This document shows positions 8,259 to 15,984 of a stretch of 64,000 bases of DNA, piece after piece. Position numbers and translations under genes: made by a program. The number at the start of each line of letters is the position of its first letter. Position 1 is the first letter of the stretch. Where the stretch lies: NCBI RefSeq assembly GCF_003990975.1, contig NZ_RZJR01000006.1:310001-374000 (forward strand), given 5' to 3'. The notes under the pieces were generated by a model. The model saw only the letters and a list, made by a program, of their open reading frames with translations, was not told the DNA's origin and made no database searches. The stretch is from Cohnella sp. AR92 (GTDB lineage: Bacteria > Bacillota > Bacilli > Paenibacillales > Paenibacillaceae).

Positions 8259-8687
8259 ATGAGTTACTCCAATATTCTTGTCGCTTATGATGGTTCCGAA
8301 CAATCAGATAAGGCCCTGAACCAGGCGGTCCAGATCGCGAGCCGTTTCGGATCGAAGCTGACCGTCGTACACGTCTTCTACCTTCCCGTCTATAACACCG
8401 GCGATCTATTCATCAATACGCCGGCCGATCTCGTCCAGCAACTGACGAATCAATCCACCCAAGTGCTCGAGAAAGCCAAGGTTCGCGTGCCGGACAGCGT
8501 CTCTGCGGATTATAAGCTGCTGGAAGGCAGCCCGGCTAACGCGATCCTCGAGAAGGCAGCAGAGGTTAAGAGCGACCTGATCGTCATCGGAAGCCGCGGC
8601 CTCGGCCCGATTCGCGAGTTCGTGCTCGGCAGCGTCAGCCACAACGTCGTGCAGCATGCCGAAGTCCCGGTACTCGTCGTAAAGTAA
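8259..8687 (+). CDS. Universal stress protein, UspA family
   Basis: 142 aa single Usp domain, the usual length. The N-terminus SYSNILVAYDGSEQSDKAL and the nucleotide-binding signature VIGSRGLGPIREFVLGSVS (G-x2-G-x9-G-S) are present, so it belongs to the ATP-binding subclass. I chose ATG 8259 (AGGTGAGG, 8-nt spacing) rather than the in-frame GTG at 8250, which lies inside the ribosome site. The Crp/Fnr-type site upstream suggests activation under oxygen limitation. A strong terminator follows. Confidence 0.93.
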   Translation: MSYSNILVAYDGSEQSDKALNQAVQIASRFGSKLTVVHVFYLPVYNTGDLFINTPADLVQQLTNQSTQVLEKAKVRVPDSVSADYKLLEGSPANAILEKAAEVKSDLIVIGSRGLGPIREFVLGSVSHNVVQHAEVPVLVVK

Positions 8688-8712
8688 CGGGAACGGTTAT
8701 ACCGCGGACAAC

Positions 8713-8757
8713 AAAGAGCAGCCCTCTCAACGATTCGTCGTTGAAGAGGGCTGCTTT
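8713..8757. terminator. Bidirectional terminator between usp and the small unknown gene
   Basis: Long stem with the arm AGCAGCCCTCTCAACGA, a TTCG loop and a matching arm with one bulged A. It is flanked by AAA and TTT and lies between converging genes. Confidence 0.8.
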
Positions 8758-8787
8758 GCTGTTGCCGATTCGCTTTATGCTTTTTGC

Positions 8788-9072
8788 TTATCGATTCTGC
8801 GCTTCGCTCTCGTTCCAAGCCTGCTCGGCGGCATCGATCAAAGAGAAGAACAGCTCATCGTTCGTATCCAGTTCCGCCTCGACGGAATCGATCTCTTCCT
8901 CGCTGCCCGATTCCCCCAAGAAGAACAACGAATGGCTCCATTCGCTCCCCCGGTCGCTCTGCAGCGTAGCCTCATAAGGCTGCTTGTGTCCCTCGACCTC
9001 GAACTGCACATGTGCGACATAACCGTTCGCCTCGTCATAGCTCATTCTGGCCCCTAGAATATGAAGCTTCAT
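8788..9072 (-). CDS. Conserved-looking small acidic protein of unknown function
   Basis: 94 aa from ATG 9072, chosen because AGGAGA stands 8 nt upstream. A longer in-frame version to 9141 has an unlikely Arg-rich N-terminus. The sequence MKLHILGARMSYDEANGYVA, then a beta-rich middle and an acidic C-terminus (GSEEEIDSVEAELDTNDELF), suggests a small soluble alpha/beta protein. I do not recognise the family. It shares the upstream terminator with usp but runs towards it on the other strand. Confidence 0.75.
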   Translation of the reverse strand: MKLHILGARMSYDEANGYVAHVQFEVEGHKQPYEATLQSDRGSEWSHSLFFLGESGSEEEIDSVEAELDTNDELFFSLIDAAEQAWNESEAQNR

Positions 9073-9317
9073 CGTCGCGCCACGTCTCCTTCTATTCTTG
9101 CGATATGCTCTATCATAGCAAATTCGGGAACGGACTTCCAAAGCCGTTTCGCGTTGGCTAATGAAGAAAGAACTCGATTCTGAGGAAATTCTTATCGGAT
9201 TTTCATCTGGCTTTAAGAAACCAGTCGTGTCAGGCTTCCTCTCTCTTATAGGAAATTCCTGGTTAAATCTATCGTGTTATAGTGAATTCACATCAAGAGA
9301 TACCAGGAGGTTCTGCC

Positions 9318-9809
9318 ATGAATACGCGCAAGTCCCTTATCGTCAAGCTGGCCGCCGCCGGCATCGCCCTGTCGATCCTCATGTACGGGGCGGCCGATCT
9401 GGTCGCACCGGCTCAAGCTAGCGCAGCTACGGTCAGCTCCCAATCGGCCAAAGCGTCCAAGATCATCGCCAAAGCAAAGACCTACATGGGCACCAAGTAT
9501 AAATTCGGAGCCACGACCGGCAAGACGGCTTCCTTCGACTGCTCTTCGTTCACTCAATATCTGTACAAGCTGTACGGCGTATCCCTGCCAAGATCGTCGG
9601 CCAGCCAAGCTAAGTCCGGCAAATACGTGTCCAAGGCTAATCTGAAGCCGGGCGATCTGGTCTTCTTCTACTCCCCGATTCACCACGTCGGCATCTATAT
9701 CGGGAACGGCAAGATCATTCATACGTACGGCTCTCCGGGCGTGACGATCAGCTCGATCAATTCGGGCTGGTGGAAGACTCACTATAAGACCGCTCGCCGC
9801 GTCTTGTAA
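9318..9809 (+). CDS. Secreted NlpC/P60-family cell-wall hydrolase
   Basis: 163 aa. Residues 1-40 are a signal peptide (basic start, hydrophobic core, cleavage near AQASAAT). The rest is a single NlpC/P60 domain with the catalytic Cys in FDCSSFTQYLY, the His in HHVGIYIG, and a third polar residue near IIHTYG. These enzymes usually cut D-gamma-glutamyl-meso-diaminopimelate peptides in peptidoglycan. There is no LysM or SH3 anchor, so it is a minimal secreted form. Start ATG 9318 follows CAGGAGG at 7-nt spacing. Confidence 0.92.
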   Translation: MNTRKSLIVKLAAAGIALSILMYGAADLVAPAQASAATVSSQSAKASKIIAKAKTYMGTKYKFGATTGKTASFDCSSFTQYLYKLYGVSLPRSSASQAKSGKYVSKANLKPGDLVFFYSPIHHVGIYIGNGKIIHTYGSPGVTISSINSGWWKTHYKTARRVL

Positions 9810-9823
9810 TTCCCGCTCCAGCG

Positions 9824-9856
9824 AAGGCTGTCCGAGGAGGACAGCCTTTCATTTTC
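9824..9856 (+). terminator. Terminator of the NlpC/P60 gene
   Basis: Perfect 10-bp stem AAGGCTGTCC/GGACAGCCTT with a 5-nt loop, followed by TCATTTTC. Confidence 0.85.
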
Positions 9857-9914
9857 ATCATTTACTCGATCTTTACCCGATCTTTTCCTTCTTCCCCATT
9901 TTCTCTTTTCCCTC

Positions 9915-11066
9915 TCAACTCTTCTGCAGCTTAATCTTCCCGGAATGCAGCAAGTGCACCTTCACCTCTATCTTAACGGGCAGCTTGTCGAATTCGGTCT
10001 CCCGTTGGTTTAACTTCTTCCAGTCGCGATGGTGAAAGCGATAGATATGATCCTCGAATTCAAATAGATCCAACCCCTTGCTTCGCGCGAGCTGAAGGGT
10101 GGTCTTAATCTGGTCGGTAATGGACTGAACGGCCTTCGACTCAATCTCATGCTCCGTCAGCTTCTCGTCGACTTCAAGCATCACGGCTTGAACGCTCAGT
10201 TTAAGTCTCATGGCCGGCGTCGGAGATTGAAGGAATCGATAGTCGCCTGACGATTTTTTGACCGCCAGGACCGAGGAAGGCTGATCCTGCGGCTCCAACG
10301 GAATAAATCGGCCTTGCGTCGAGCCTTTGAACCAATTCACTCCTTCCAGCTGTTTGTCGTCGAACTGCCCCGCGTACTTTCCTTTATGGATGACGAAGGC
10401 TCCATGGAAGCCCGGCAATCTCAGCCTCTGGCCCGTGCTCAGCTCCCAGTGACTCTCATCCAGCTTCAGCGCGGGAATATAAACCGTGCACGGACAGCCC
10501 TTATATGAACGGACAAGATCCCTCATCACATTATGCGTCGTGAATGGCAGACTCCTCTTATTGGAATTCGGCTGATAGATATCCGTATTGAGCGGAGAAA
10601 GCGCGATTCTGCCGGTCATCTGGAACAGCTCGCCGATCGGATTCTTGCTTCCGAGCACATGAATCCCATACCGAATGGAGCTGATCCGATTCACGCCGTC
10701 CATTAGTTCGTTCAGATGAGGAAGCGCGTTCTCGTCCACGATCAGCGACATCACGTGGTCCAGGTTCGGATCCATCTGCATCGTTTGGAACAAGCGGGCA
10801 AGCGCAAGGCTAGGGGTTTTGCCCGTCTCGTGTCCGTAAGACGACGTGACCTTCGTGTCTCCCGTATTCTCCTTCTTCGCTACCGCCGTCAAATCGACGA
10901 TCTGGGCGAACACCTCGTATTCCTTCGACTGCTCGCTGTACGAGAAGCCCAGAGAGGTGATGTAATGCAGATCCTGAATCATGACCTCGTCCCAGCAGCC
11001 GGTCATCCAGACGCACAGGAACAGCCATACGGCCGACGCTCCTAGTCTTCTGCCCCTTCTTCTCAT
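9915..11066 (-). CDS. Ger(x)C-family spore germination lipoprotein
   Basis: 383 aa from ATG 11066, which follows the gerA stop by 4 nt. An upstream in-frame start at 11120 would put a very basic extension before the signal peptide. Lipobox WMTGCWDE, typical of the family, is followed by the N-terminal GerC domain (DLHYITSLGFSY) and the C-terminal GerC domain (about 200-380). It is the C subunit of a germinant receptor, anchored on the outer face of the spore inner membrane. It is the last gene of a three-gene operon in order B-A-C and is probably expressed in the forespore. The germinant is unknown. Confidence 0.93.
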   Translation of the reverse strand: MRRRGRRLGASAVWLFLCVWMTGCWDEVMIQDLHYITSLGFSYSEQSKEYEVFAQIVDLTAVAKKENTGDTKVTSSYGHETGKTPSLALARLFQTMQMDPNLDHVMSLIVDENALPHLNELMDGVNRISSIRYGIHVLGSKNPIGELFQMTGRIALSPLNTDIYQPNSNKRSLPFTTHNVMRDLVRSYKGCPCTVYIPALKLDESHWELSTGQRLRLPGFHGAFVIHKGKYAGQFDDKQLEGVNWFKGSTQGRFIPLEPQDQPSSVLAVKKSSGDYRFLQSPTPAMRLKLSVQAVMLEVDEKLTEHEIESKAVQSITDQIKTTLQLARSKGLDLFEFEDHIYRFHHRDWKKLNQRETEFDKLPVKIEVKVHLLHSGKIKLQKS

Positions 11067-11070
11067 CGCT

Positions 11071-12483
11071 TTACTTCCCCGATTTCTTCTTTTTCTGCGG
11101 GTGATAGGGTCCTTGGGCAAACCTGGCGGGAAGCCGGAAAAAGGTGCTGATCGCCTTCTTCAGGTCCAGCGGTCCCAACGGATACAGATAAGGCTGCCCG
11201 AACGAACGAATGGAGCCGAGATAGGTCAAGACGGCCATCATGGCCAGGAAAAAGCCGTACATTCCGAACACCATGCACAAAAGCAGAACGAGCAGCCTCA
11301 TGATCGTCACCGCTCCGTACAGCGATTGATTGACGAGCGTAAACGACGCGACAATCGTCAGCGAGACGATGACGAGCATGGTCGGCGAGGTGAAGCCGGC
11401 TTGAATCGCCGCTTCCCCGACGATAATGCCCCCTACGACGGCTATCGTCTGGCCAACCGCCTTCGGCAGCCGAACGCCCGCTTCCCGGAACACCTCGAAG
11501 AGAGCCAGCATCAGAAGCATCTCGATGGTCGCCGACACCGGCAAGCCGACTCGCGAGAGGACGATGGTAGATAACAGCGGAAAAGGAATCTGGTCGACGT
11601 TATACGCGGAGACGGACACCCAGAACCCCGGCAAGAAGATCGTCGCGACGAGCGCAAAGCTGCGGACCAGCTTCTCGACCGTAACGAAATGATAAGGCAA
11701 ATAGTTGTCCTCGGGGGATCGAAGAAGCGAGAACAGATTCGACGGGGCCAGATAAACGAGCGGAGAGCCATCCAGCATAAAAATCAGGCTGCCGTTCATC
11801 AAGGCATCTACCGCGGAATCCGGCCTTCCCGCGTAATCGATCAAGGGGAACAAGGAAACGGAACGATCGCCCAGCATCTCCTCTACTTGCGCGGCGCCGT
11901 TCACCGTTCGTACACGCAAATTCTCCAAGCGCTTGCGCCCTTCCTTGACCAGCTCCGGCTTCGTCGTGCCTTCCAGGTAGAGGAACGCCATCTCGATACC
12001 TGTTTCCGTTCCGATCGTGAAGATTTCCACCTTAAGGTGGGTTGTCTTAAGTCTCTTGCGAATGAGCCCGAGGTTCACGGCCATTTCTTCGACGAAGCCG
12101 TCTCTCGGCCCTTTGATCGACAGCTCGGAGTTGGATTCCTCGGGCTGCCTACCCGGCACGTCCGCAATCGAGAAGGCTTGGATCCGATCCTCCCTGAACA
12201 AGAGCAGGTTGCCCGAGAACAGCTTCGAGACTACCTGCTTACGGTCCGAATCGGTATCGTACGGAAGCCTCTCGACGGGGTAGGAGGCTTGATAATCGAC
12301 TCCGTTCTCCAGCGACGCCTGAATCCGGGGAAGGATGGTCTGCGTCAGCAGCACCCCGTCGATCAGGCTTGGCGTGTATGCCAGAATGATGCCATTCCCG
12401 TTCGCCTCAAGCTTCTGCACGATGACGTCTCCGCAATTTTCCAACCCGTCGTCCAGCCATTTATGCCCCGTTATTGGCGTCAT
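11071..12483 (-). CDS. GerA-family spore germination protein (A subunit)
   Basis: 470 aa. A large N-terminal soluble domain (about 1-270, with DVIVQKLEANGNGIILAYTP and DRSVSLFPLIDYAGRPD) precedes a membrane domain of four to six helices ending near FRLPARF. The motif SPEDNYLPYHF...RSFALVATIFLPGFWVS is typical of GerAA/GerKA. The A subunit forms the oligomeric ion channel opened on germinant sensing. It overlaps the upstream gerB gene by 23 bp and is followed 4 nt later by gerC. The C-terminus ends in a Lys-rich tail (QKKKKSGK). Confidence 0.94.
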   Translation of the reverse strand: MTPITGHKWLDDGLENCGDVIVQKLEANGNGIILAYTPSLIDGVLLTQTILPRIQASLENGVDYQASYPVERLPYDTDSDRKQVVSKLFSGNLLLFREDRIQAFSIADVPGRQPEESNSELSIKGPRDGFVEEMAVNLGLIRKRLKTTHLKVEIFTIGTETGIEMAFLYLEGTTKPELVKEGRKRLENLRVRTVNGAAQVEEMLGDRSVSLFPLIDYAGRPDSAVDALMNGSLIFMLDGSPLVYLAPSNLFSLLRSPEDNYLPYHFVTVEKLVRSFALVATIFLPGFWVSVSAYNVDQIPFPLLSTIVLSRVGLPVSATIEMLLMLALFEVFREAGVRLPKAVGQTIAVVGGIIVGEAAIQAGFTSPTMLVIVSLTIVASFTLVNQSLYGAVTIMRLLVLLLCMVFGMYGFFLAMMAVLTYLGSIRSFGQPYLYPLGPLDLKKAISTFFRLPARFAQGPYHPQKKKKSGK

Positions 12484-13567
12484 GCGCGACTTCTCCTTTC
12501 CTGCCGAAAGCCGCTATCAACAGGAGGACGATGAACAAGGCAAGGAACGCGCACAGCATATAAGGCACATATTCCTTGTAGAGCCGATAGCCGGACGAAT
12601 CATCGAACGGATACAAGGTGAACCCGACGGTGAGCAAGCCGATCGCGCCTCCGAGAATCCCCCGCTTCACTCGGTTCCGGATCTGGAACAAGTCCATGAT
12701 CAGAGCAAGCGCGCAGGCCGTTCGAATATAGGCTCCCGATATCCATTGGAAGATCGCGAAGAAGTCGACATGTTCGAAGTACTTGCCGATCTGAACCTGC
12801 CTCCATTGGACGAAGGCCGGGTAACGCTGAATCGTGGCCTCGTAGGGACCCAATAACGTAAGAATGCCGATAATGGGACCAAGGCTTAAGATCACGACTA
12901 TCGCCGAAGTGACCGCCAGATGGGATTTGCGAAAAGGCTTATCGACGTAACCTTGGAACAAAGTGAACAGAGTCAATTCAATGAATCCCCCCGCCACCAT
13001 CACCATGCCGTTCACGATCGGCGACCAGCCGTGCTCCATGACGGGCAGCAGCTGACTGTAGTCCTTGTGCGGCGTATTGGCACCGGAGACGAAGAAGCCA
13101 AGCACGGTGACGACCGGCAGCAGAAGGCAGGAAACATACGCGATGACGTGAATGCCGAGGATGGCCCCGGATACGCTTAACGCGACGAAGACAATTGACG
13201 TTACAAAGGGAGGCGTGTTGGGCAGGTAGGTTGTCTCTCCCCAAGTAACCGTGTCAAATGCGGTGGAGATAGCAATCGCAGCGAGCAGCAAGCCGAAAGC
13301 GACGATCAGAATGTTCTTCGTTACGCGGCCCGCGCGCTCTTCCAGCCAGACCGGGAGCTGCTGCGTTCCGATCGACCGCATAGTCGCGTAAAGCGGCAGA
13401 AGCAAGAGCGGCAGCAGCGCTGCCGTTAGGATAATCGCGATCCACGAGTCTCTGCCCGCTTCGTCGAGAATCATAGGCGCGATGATGACATGGTTCATCA
13501 ATCCGATCGAGAGCAGCATCATCATGATGCAAGGAACGGGTCCGATCCGGACCAATTGATATTCCAT
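12461..13567 (-). CDS. GerB-family spore germination permease (B subunit)
   Basis: 368 aa from ATG 13567, behind AGAGGTGG. The longer frame to 13777 overlaps the upstream gene region and has no ribosome site. About ten transmembrane helices, APC-superfamily fold (endospore germination permease). The B subunit binds the germinant, usually an amino acid. It is first in the operon. The order B-A-C differs from the usual A-B-C or A-C-B. Confidence 0.93.
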   Translation of the reverse strand: MEYQLVRIGPVPCIMMMLLSIGLMNHVIIAPMILDEAGRDSWIAIILTAALLPLLLLPLYATMRSIGTQQLPVWLEERAGRVTKNILIVAFGLLLAAIAISTAFDTVTWGETTYLPNTPPFVTSIVFVALSVSGAILGIHVIAYVSCLLLPVVTVLGFFVSGANTPHKDYSQLLPVMEHGWSPIVNGMVMVAGGFIELTLFTLFQGYVDKPFRKSHLAVTSAIVVILSLGPIIGILTLLGPYEATIQRYPAFVQWRQVQIGKYFEHVDFFAIFQWISGAYIRTACALALIMDLFQIRNRVKRGILGGAIGLLTVGFTLYPFDDSSGYRLYKEYVPYMLCAFLALFIVLLLIAAFGRKGEVAHDANNGA

Positions 13568-13634
13568 CTTTACCACCTCTTTCCTTACTATCTCCTGCCG
13601 AACGGACAACCATGCGCATTCTCCCAAACAATGC

Positions 13635-13667
13635 CAAAAAAGCCCACGCCATGAAGGAGTGGACTTG
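13635..13667 (-). terminator. Terminator downstream of the CobW-type GTPase gene
   Basis: Imperfect stem AAGTCCACTCC/GGCGTGGGCTT (minus strand) with a short loop and a six-U tract. It lies just past the stop at 13683 and before the ger operon. Confidence 0.7.
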
Positions 13668-13682
13668 AAGTACAAGATGAGG

Positions 13683-14735
13683 TCAGGAGGACGGAGACGA
13701 TGCCTCCTGCAGTTTCGTAAGTCTGCTCTCCAGATCGGAGCGCGAGAAGCCTTCCCCGATAAAGACGAGAACGTCATGCACCGTCTTCTGGGGAGTAATT
13801 CTCATGAAGTCGCTTTCTTTGTAAGCGTATTGGAACAGGAAGCGGCTCGGCGCGTCAACGAAGGTGACGATCCCCTTGGCCCGGTAGACTTCGTCGGGCA
13901 GTTCTTGGAGGAATCGTTCAAAAAGTTCGCTGTCCAGAGGATTCTCCAAATAATGAGTCCAAACGTGGATATGATCGTGGTCGTGCCGGTGTTGATGATG
14001 ATCAGGATGAGCCTGATCATCATCATGGCGATCCTGGTCATGTTGGCGTTCATGTCCGGAAGAGTGATCGGATCCTCGTTCCGCATCGTTCCCCTGGCGC
14101 TCCATAGCAGCCCGCACTCCCGAATCCCGCCCCCGCTCCCACAAGAAGCCCAAGTTCGCTTCGCACCGAACGGTTGGATAAAGATCCGCGTGCGGATTCC
14201 ACTCCCTCAGCCAATCCTGAAGCTCCCGCAGCTCCTGCGGGCCTACGAGATCCGACTTGTTGAGCAGCAGCGTCGTCGACGCCCGGATCTGGTCCTTCAT
14301 CAACTTGAACGTCTTGCCGGTTCCGATCCGAATCCGGTCAAGCAGGTGCCTTGCGTCGACAACCGTAATAACGCCTTTGAGCTCCAGCTTCGTATAGAGA
14401 GACGTATCCGATACGGCATCGATGATCTCGAGCGGCTGGGCGACTCCCGTCGATTCGATCCATACGATGTCCGGCTTATGGACCTGTATCAGATTCAACA
14501 GCTCCATGCCGACATCCGATTTGATCGAACAGCAGATGCAGCCTCCCAGCAGTTCCGACATCGGAACCGTCTCGTCGACCGCCAATCCGTCGAGATTGAC
14601 GTCGCCGACCTCGTTCATGAGGACGGCGGACTTCTGTCCCCGCCTCTCCGCTTCCCGGATGAGCCTCTGCAACAGCGTTGTTTTGCCGCTGCCGAGGAAT
14701 CCCGACAGCAAGTAAACTTCGACTACCTTCTCCAA
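13683..14735 (-). CDS. CobW/COG0523-family GTPase, putative metal chaperone
   Basis: 350 aa. Walker A GFLGSGKTTLLQRL (about 11-24), the Zn-binding GGCICCSI (C-x-C-C) near 64-71, Walker B WIESTGVAQPLE and NKSD (G4) are all visible. A His/Asp-rich linker at about 225-255 (14050-13970), with several HxH and DHDH motifs, precedes the C-terminal CobW domain. The family hands Zn or another metal to client enzymes. It is not in a cobalamin synthesis cluster, so a zinc or nitrile-hydratase-type role is more likely than CobW proper. The nearest upstream gene (SRAP) runs in the same direction with an 88-nt gap. I see no clear Zur box. Confidence 0.88.
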   Translation of the reverse strand: MEKVVEVYLLSGFLGSGKTTLLQRLIREAERRGQKSAVLMNEVGDVNLDGLAVDETVPMSELLGGCICCSIKSDVGMELLNLIQVHKPDIVWIESTGVAQPLEIIDAVSDTSLYTKLELKGVITVVDARHLLDRIRIGTGKTFKLMKDQIRASTTLLLNKSDLVGPQELRELQDWLREWNPHADLYPTVRCEANLGFLWERGRDSGVRAAMERQGNDAERGSDHSSGHERQHDQDRHDDDQAHPDHHQHRHDHDHIHVWTHYLENPLDSELFERFLQELPDEVYRAKGIVTFVDAPSRFLFQYAYKESDFMRITPQKTVHDVLVFIGEGFSRSDLESRLTKLQEASSPSS

Positions 14736-14823
14736 ATGCTATACTCTCCTTCCGACCGCATCGCCTGGAATCGCAACAGCCTCATGCGGAACAAGATCGC
14801 CGCAGAGGCTGTCCATTCATCTT

Positions 14824-15504
14824 CTATCTTCTCATGGCAGCGAACACCGGACGAATCGGCTCCGCGCATTCCGGCGTTTCGAGCGTGAGGTTGTTGATGT
14901 ATTCGCCTACGGGATACGCCTCCAGGCGCTCAACCGGCAGCTCCCGGACCGAAGGATACACCTGCCGGTATTCCTTGTTCTCCTCGCTGAGCCAAGCGTC
15001 GATTCCCGCTTCATCCAGCAAGGCCGGCATCCGATCGGAATAGTTCTGGACGATACCCGACGAAGGCGTCGTCAGCATCGTGAACGCCTTGATCGCTCCG
15101 CCCTCCACTCTCGGCCAGATCTCATAAAAGCCGGGAATGGCGAAGGTGCGCCTGTCGCGGAAGACGATGCGCATCGGCTGCAGCACCTTCTTGTCGGCTC
15201 GCCAGCCGTAGAAGCCGCAGCACGGAATGACGCACCGCTGCTTGTTGACGATTCGGCGATAGATGAGGCGCTCGCCGATCGCGCTGCCGTCCGCATTGAC
15301 TCCGTCCTTCGACCAGTAAGGCATGAAGCCCCACCGGAAGTTGTCCAGAATCCGCTGATTCCGGTATTCGTAGACGATAGAACTCTCTTGGGTTGGCGAG
15401 AGGTTGTATCGCGGCCGATAAGTCGCGAACGGATCCACCTCGTCGATCCGAAACTGCTCGATTAGCTCTTGCAACCCTGTTGCAAGAGAGAAACGCTGAC
15501 ACAT
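14824..15504 (-). CDS. SOS response-associated peptidase (SRAP, YedK/HMCES family)
   Basis: 226 aa from ATG 15504. The frame could open at a GTG at 15513, but the ATG places Cys at position 2 (MCQRFSL). After Met removal that Cys forms the thiazolidine crosslink to abasic sites in single-stranded DNA. Other family marks are YNLSPTQ, RWGFMPYWSK, ARCVIP-like KQRCVIPCCGFYGWR, and the C-terminal DRMPALL with the catalytic region. It shields abasic sites from strand cleavage. I saw no clear LexA box next to it. Confidence 0.9.
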   Translation of the reverse strand: MCQRFSLATGLQELIEQFRIDEVDPFATYRPRYNLSPTQESSIVYEYRNQRILDNFRWGFMPYWSKDGVNADGSAIGERLIYRRIVNKQRCVIPCCGFYGWRADKKVLQPMRIVFRDRRTFAIPGFYEIWPRVEGGAIKAFTMLTTPSSGIVQNYSDRMPALLDEAGIDAWLSEENKEYRQVYPSVRELPVERLEAYPVGEYINNLTLETPECAEPIRPVFAAMRR

Positions 15505-15577
15505 GGGGAGCACCGCCTTTGGCTAGTCTTCCCCCAGTATCCGCTTATCCTGCCAAAATATGCGTCCGGCTTCCCGC

Positions 15578-15904
15578 TTACTGTTGTTGAATGAACACCG
15601 CGGTCCCGCTGGCGGCGACCATCAGCATGCCGTCTCGAACGACCTCGTAATCGACGTCTACCCCGACGATCGCGTTAGCGCCCATGCGATGCGCTTGACC
15701 GACCATCTCGGAGATCGCGGTGTCTCGCGCTTCCTTCAGCTTGTTCTCGTACGCGCCGGAACGTCCTCCAACAATATCCGTGATCGAAGCCATGAAGTCG
15801 CGGAAGACGTTCGCTCCCATGATCGTTTCTCCGTTGACGATACCGTAGTAGTTCGTGATTCGGTAACCTTCGACGTTATTGGTTGTCGTGACCAGCATGG
15901 ACAT
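15578..15904 (-). CDS. YbjQ/UPF0145 family protein
   Basis: 108 aa from ATG 15904 (behind GAGGGGG), the standard size. Typical motifs are [38 protein letters not shown], and [14 protein letters not shown]. Members form pentameric rings and are labelled heavy-metal-binding, but the function is not firmly known. Single-gene unit between SRAP and the TPR gene. Confidence 0.92.
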   Translation of the reverse strand: MSMLVTTTNNVEGYRITNYYGIVNGETIMGANVFRDFMASITDIVGGRSGAYENKLKEARDTAISEMVGQAHRMGANAIVGVDVDYEVVRDGMLMVAASGTAVFIQQQ

Positions 15905-15984
15905 AATCGGGCCCCCTCGAGAGGTAATTGGTCCGCTGTCGCGGATACCCCTCATTTTACCATATTCGGAGGCTGCCTTCATCT

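Noticed and set aside
9141..9317. ydaO-type (c-di-AMP) riboswitch upstream of the NlpC/P60 gene
   Set aside because: Such switches often precede wall hydrolases, but the gap is short and I cannot find the conserved blocks.
13659..14888. 409-codon open frame on the plus strand
   Set aside because: It lies antisense to the CobW-type gene, which has complete family motifs. It is a by-product of GC-rich codon use.
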